Assembly: GCA_947169455.1 (NCBI GenBank)
Contig: CAMVPV010000048.1
Location: 1-8,039 of the forward strand
Direction of reading: 5' to 3'
From: an uncultured Clostridia bacterium
GTDB taxonomy: Bacteria; Bacillota_A; Clostridia; Oscillospirales; Ruminococcaceae
DNA length: 8,039 nucleotides
In this document: positions 5,716 to 8,039 of the stretch, piece by piece
Layout of the letters: each line of letters opens with the position of its first letter
How positions within the stretch are numbered: position 1 is the first letter of the stretch
Notes under the pieces: generated by a model
The model's database searches: none
Told to the model about the DNA's origin: nothing
The model's input: only the letters and a program-made list of their open reading frames with translations
Made by a program: the position numbers and the translations under genes

Positions 5716-6379
5716 CGGTATCGTTGGTAGCGATAGGGCGGTACTTTCCGTAGCCCGCCGCGGAGAACTTCTCCGGCTCACAGCAGTCAAGGCTGAGCAT
5801 ATATATTATTACCGAATCGGCTCTGCCCGTGGAGAGGCGCCATTCGTTCACGGTGGAGCTCCTGCTCTCCGCGGTATGGCCGCTCACCTTAATGGACATA
5901 ACGTGCTTGTTGACAGCGCGTATGCCGTCGCAGATGACTTCGAGTATATATTTTCCTTCATCGAGCAGCACATCGGAGTCACCGCCGAAGAACACGCTGT
6001 CGCGGAACTTCATATAGACGCCGGTCTTGCTCATCTCTATGCTGACGCTGTCCTCGAGCCCGGAGGATGCAACAGCCTCCTGGAGGTACATATAGAAGTC
6101 AGCGAAGTCTATCTCCTCGGCGTTTTCATCCGAAGCCTGATCGACATAAACGGCGTCCTTTTCGTTTTCTTCATTTTTTTCCTGGCTGACGACAACGTTG
6201 ATTATCTCGCCCTTGCCTGCCGCGAACGCCTGCGCTATGTACTGCCATTTGGACTCATCCATGGAGGACATCGAATACAGCAGCACGAAGAAGCAGAGAA
6301 GCAGCGTTACAAGGTCGCCGTATGTATCCATCCAGTTGGCGCCGCCTTCGCCTCCGCCGCCGCCTTTTTTGCGTGCCAT
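5690..6379 (-). CDS. motB: Stator protein MotB, frameshifted: N-terminal ORF
   Basis: A 229-residue ORF for MotB, which anchors the stator to peptidoglycan and carries the ion-binding aspartate. After a Gly-rich start (MARKKGGGGGEGG) comes the single membrane helix NWMDTYGDLVTLLLCFFVLL; D22 aligns with the essential proton-binding Asp (D32 in E. coli). A linker rich in Glu/Asp/Asn spans about 66-91. The OmpA-like domain follows: DSVFFGGDSDVLLDEG, SGHTAE (166-171), the NEWRLSTGRADSV helix, and GYGKYRPIATNDTE (209-222). At this point intact MotB proteins read on into ...GRAKNRRVE; here the frame gives QNSVHKK and stops at TGA (5692-5690). The missing C-terminus is present in the next frame (see 5512-5715). 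The nearest purine-rich ribosome site, AAGGGAAG, is rather far from the ATG; no other in-frame start exists before an upstream stop. Confidence 0.9.
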   Translation of the reverse strand: MARKKGGGGGEGGANWMDTYGDLVTLLLCFFVLLYSMSSMDESKWQYIAQAFAAGKGEIINVVVSQEKNEENEKDAVYVDQASDENAEEIDFADFYMYLQEAVASSGLEDSVSIEMSKTGVYMKFRDSVFFGGDSDVLLDEGKYILEVICDGIRAVNKHVMSIKVSGHTAESRSSTVNEWRLSTGRADSVIIYMLSLDCCEPEKFSAAGYGKYRPIATNDTEQNSVHKK

Positions 6380-6416
6380 ATCCCAACGTTCACTTCCCTT
6401 TATTGACGGTCATTAT

Positions 6417-6445
6417 ATTATAACATATCCGGAGCAATTTTTCTA
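6417..6445 (-). promoter_or_regulatory. Possible extended -10 promoter upstream of motB
   Basis: In the AT-rich motA-motB gap the minus strand holds TATGTTATAAT. The perfect -10 hexamer TATAAT is at 6422-6417, and TG one base upstream makes it an extended -10. A 4/6 -35 match (TAGAAA, 6445-6440) lies 17 bases upstream. A second overlapping TATAAT occurs at 6417-6412. Transcription would start about 30 bases before the motB ATG. This is a pattern match in AT-rich DNA and is not proof of activity. Confidence 0.42.
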
Positions 6446-6553
6446 CCCTGTTTACAGTTTATTTACATTTAATTTTAATTTTCTTACTTACAATCCGGAT
6501 CAATGCCGTCAGATCATTTCTACACGTAATTTATTTATACAAATTGCAATATA

Positions 6554-7342
6554 TCAGCCGTCGCCCTTCTTTTCCTTGGGCTTCTGGTTCATGGGGAGCA
6601 TCATGCGGAGCTTTTCCTCCACATATCTGGGGTTCGCGCCCGAGATTATCGCAAGCGTTCCCTCCTCGATTATCTGGAGGCAGAGCACCTCACTGTTGTG
6701 GATATATGATAGCTGGTTGCCTATCGGTGTTACAATGATATGAGCGATGAGACATCCGTAGAACGTCGTAACGAGCGCCGTTGCCATCGCGCCGCCGAGT
6801 GAAGCCGCCGAGTTCGGGTCGGTCGGGTCCATCTGCTTAAGCATACCGATAAGTCCGCAGAGCGTACCTACCATTCCCATCGCGGGGGCAACGCCGGCTG
6901 CACGTCCGAAAACGGCATTCGCGCTGTCGTGGCGGTCACACATGAAGTCTATCGAGTCATCGAGCATCGACTTTACCTTTTCCGAGTCGTTCGCATCGAC
7001 GATGAGCATCAGTGCCGCCTTCATGAAGTTGTCGGTGCAGGCGTTCGCCGCTTCTTCGAGTGCGAGTATGCCCTTCTGACGTGCGGTCTTGCAGTAATCG
7101 ACCATTTCGTTTATGTACATCTCGGGGTCGTACTTGGGCGGCTTGAAAGCCATCCCGTAGATCTTCAGGAACGTTTTGAGCGTCTTGCCGGGGTAATTTG
7201 CGATAACGCAGCCTATCGTTCCGCCAACGACGATAGCCAGCGAGGGGATATCTATAAACCAGGCTATCTGACCTCCGCTGACCATTCCGAATACAACGAA
7301 GCCAAATGCCACCACAAGACCAATTATAGCGGTCAGATTCAT
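6554..7342 (-). CDS. motA: Flagellar motor stator protein MotA
   Basis: A 262-residue membrane protein of normal MotA length. MotA surrounds MotB in the stator and couples ion flow to torque on FliG. Four membrane segments are visible: about residues 4-22, 28-50 (with the family signature PSLAIVVGGT), 147-170 (APAMGMVGTLCGLIGML) and 181-203 (GGAMATALVTTFYGCLIAHI). The large cytoplasmic loop carries ARQKGILALEE, whose R88 and E96 match the charged residues that contact FliG in other MotA proteins. P153 corresponds to the conserved proline at the start of TM3. The tail is basic (PKEKKGDG). The ATG at 7342 has AGGAGGA at 7351-7357, spacing 8. H+ or Na+ use (MotA or PomA type) cannot be decided from sequence alone. 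Unusually, motB follows only after a 174-base gap. Confidence 0.96.
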   Translation of the reverse strand: MNLTAIIGLVVAFGFVVFGMVSGGQIAWFIDIPSLAIVVGGTIGCVIANYPGKTLKTFLKIYGMAFKPPKYDPEMYINEMVDYCKTARQKGILALEEAANACTDNFMKAALMLIVDANDSEKVKSMLDDSIDFMCDRHDSANAVFGRAAGVAPAMGMVGTLCGLIGMLKQMDPTDPNSAASLGGAMATALVTTFYGCLIAHIIVTPIGNQLSYIHNSEVLCLQIIEEGTLAIISGANPRYVEEKLRMMLPMNQKPKEKKGDG

Positions 7343-7364
7343 TTCTGTTTTCCTCCTGTGTGCA

Positions 7365-7380
7365 CGGGGCAGCTGCCCCG
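7365..7380 (-). promoter_or_regulatory. Perfect 16-base palindrome before the motA ribosome binding site
   Basis: CGGGGCAGCTGCCCCG is perfectly self-complementary and lies between the flbD stop (7383) and the motA Shine-Dalgarno (7351-7357). In RNA it can form a 6 bp GC stem with an AGCT tetraloop ending about 7 bases before the AGGAGGA. It could affect mRNA processing or motA translation, or be a dyad site for a dimeric regulator. No U-run follows, so it is unlikely to be a terminator. Confidence 0.45.
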
Positions 7381-7382
7381 CC

Positions 7383-7640
7383 TCAGTCTAAATAATCTAT
7401 GTCTGAGCCGTCTTCACTGACTGCGGCGGCTTTGCTGTCGATATTATAATCTCCGGCAGGCACACGCCCGAGCCGGTTGAATTCATTCACCTTCTCTATT
7501 ATCTCTTCCACTTTTTCCTTTATTACATATCTGTGTCCGTTCTGCATGGTAAGCACCGTATCGGGCGCCTCCTCAGCCACTTCGATGAAGTTCTCATTCA
7601 CCAGAAGCACCGTTCCGTTCAGCCGGGTAAGTTTTATCAT
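7383..7640 (-). CDS. flbD: FlbD/SwrD family flagellar protein
   Basis: An 85-residue protein opening MIKLTRLNGTVLLVNENFIE. This is the hallmark of the small FlbD family (SwrD in Bacillus subtilis), which starts MI-LTRLNG and continues with a -N---IE- motif and a TxxxNGxxYVVxE-like segment, here TVLTMQNGHRYVIKEKVEEI. Family members are usually near 70 residues; this one has an extra acidic tail (EDGSDIDYLD). The ATG at 7640 has a GGAGG at 7648-7652 with 7-base spacing, so the start is secure. From established knowledge, SwrD in B. subtilis raises flagellar power by supporting stator function, which fits its place directly before motA. The mechanism is poorly known, and that role is carried over by homology and context. 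Confidence 0.9.
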   Translation of the reverse strand: MIKLTRLNGTVLLVNENFIEVAEEAPDTVLTMQNGHRYVIKEKVEEIIEKVNEFNRLGRVPAGDYNIDSKAAAVSEDGSDIDYLD

Positions 7641-7675
7641 AATAAAACCTCCGCTATTTCATAATTCATTTATTC

Positions 7676-7714
7676 CCGCGCAGCGGCGGAACTATCCGCC
7701 CCGCCGCCGCGCGG
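7676..7714 (-). promoter_or_regulatory. Strong GC-rich hairpin between flgE and flbD
   Basis: An inverted repeat with a 6 bp outer arm (CCGCGC at 7676-7681 with GCGCGG at 7709-7714), one A/C mismatch, and a 7 bp inner arm (7683-7689 with 7701-7707), closing an 11-base loop. It fills most of the 88-base flgE-flbD gap. On the transcribed strand it is followed by GGGAATAAATGAATT rather than a U-run, so a classical Rho-independent terminator is unlikely. An mRNA-stabilising or processing element that sets different levels for hook and stator genes is an inference. Confidence 0.5.
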
Positions 7715-7728
7715 AAACTCAGTTCACA

Positions 7729-8039
7729 TTATCTCTTGAGGTTTACGAGCTCCTCGAGCATGGAGTCGGAAGTGGTGATGATACGCGCATTCGCCTGGAA
7801 TCCTCTCTGGGTAACGATCATGTCGGAGAACTCACTTGCGAGGTTGACGTTCGACATTTCGAGCTTGGAGGACTTTACCGTACCGGTGCCGTTCGCGCCG
7901 GGGGACTTTACGTTCGGTCTGCCGGATGCGGTGGATTCGCCGAATTCGGTCTCGCCGACCTGCTCAAGACCCTCGATGTTGTCGAAGGTAGCGAGCTCAA
8001 GCCTTGCGAGGGACTTTATCTGTCCTGCGAAGGTAGCGG
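7729..8039 (-). CDS. flgE: Flagellar hook protein FlgE, C-terminal part (cut by window edge)
   Basis: Reading the minus strand from the window edge gives 102 residues ending ...EELVNLKR and TAA at 7731-7729. The ORF runs off the right edge, so the start is not visible. The C-terminal motif of rod/hook proteins is clear: SNVNLASEFSDMIVTQRGFQ, followed by ANARIITTSDSMLEELVNL, the amphipathic helix that packs in the D0 core of the hook. Upstream of it lie TFDNIEGLEQVGETEFGES and a Gly/Ser-rich stretch, which suits FlgE better than FlgG. FlgE polymerises outside the cell into the hook, the universal joint between rod and filament, and is secreted by the export gate encoded downstream. The flgE-flbD-motA order is common in Firmicutes. 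FlgG or FlgF is the alternative, but the FlbD neighbour favours FlgE. Confidence 0.93.
   Translation of the reverse strand, partial: ATFAGQIKSLARLELATFDNIEGLEQVGETEFGESTASGRPNVKSPGANGTGTVKSSKLEMSNVNLASEFSDMIVTQRGFQANARIITTSDSMLEELVNLKR

Noticed and set aside
5690..5716. Programmed +1 frameshift at AAA TGA making full-length MotB
   Set aside because: The stop context could allow it, but the product would lack most of the conserved GRAKNRRVE motif, and I know of no precedent in motB. A deletion or sequencing error explains both the missing motif and the shift.
5512..5790. Separate 92-residue gene between motB and fliM starting at the ATG at 5790
   Set aside because: Its first 25 residues overlap the conserved MotB C-terminal region in another frame and are Arg/Ser-rich shadow sequence; there is no ribosome site. 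The useful part is the MotB tail from about 5715 onward.
5294..6406. Plus-strand ORF of 370 residues antisense to motB and fliM
   Set aside because: It is opposite two clearly conserved genes and lacks recognisable domains or a start signal. Long antisense frames are common with this codon usage.

Overview
This window is part of a flagellar and motility operon. Every gene lies on the minus strand, so transcription runs from high to low coordinates. The likely source is a motile Firmicute of class Clostridia, by inference perhaps an Oscillospiraceae- or Lachnospiraceae-like gut anaerobe. Supporting signs are a FliY-type switch protein (CheC-like plus FliN domains) in place of a short FliN, an FlbD/SwrD gene beside motA, a cheY inside the switch/export block, strong AGGAGG-type ribosome binding sites and tight gene spacing. 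I cannot name a species.

In transcription order: the 3' end of flgE (hook, cut by the window edge, 7729-8039), flbD (7383-7640), motA and motB (stator, 7342 down to 5512), fliM and fliY (C-ring switch, 5463 to 3033), cheY (3026 to 2664), then fliO, fliP, fliQ and fliR (core of the flagellar type III export gate, 2655 to 174). The last 173 bases hold no convincing gene. They contain a GC-rich stem-loop that may end the transcript; flhB, often next after fliR, does not start in the visible part.

The genes form one functional set. FliO/P/Q/R build the export channel, FlgE is an exported hook subunit, MotA/MotB form the torque-generating ion channel, FliM/FliY form the switch, and CheY is the response regulator that acts on the switch.

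I see no unknown system. The oddities are variations within this known machine. (1) motB is broken by a frameshift exactly in its conserved peptidoglycan-binding motif, consistent with a short deletion between direct repeats, or a sequencing error. (2) FliY has two intact CheC-type phosphatase signatures plus two CheY-binding-like peptides in its interdomain linker, followed by a Met/Gln/Pro-rich tract. (3) FliP has a long Thr/Pro/Glu-rich extension after its signal peptide. (4) fliQ starts at TTG, has an extended C-terminus and is in frame with fliR across one TAG. (5) No fliL lies between motB and fliM. (6) An AT-rich 174-base gap with a promoter-like sequence separates motA from motB. (7) GC-rich hairpins mark several gene junctions.
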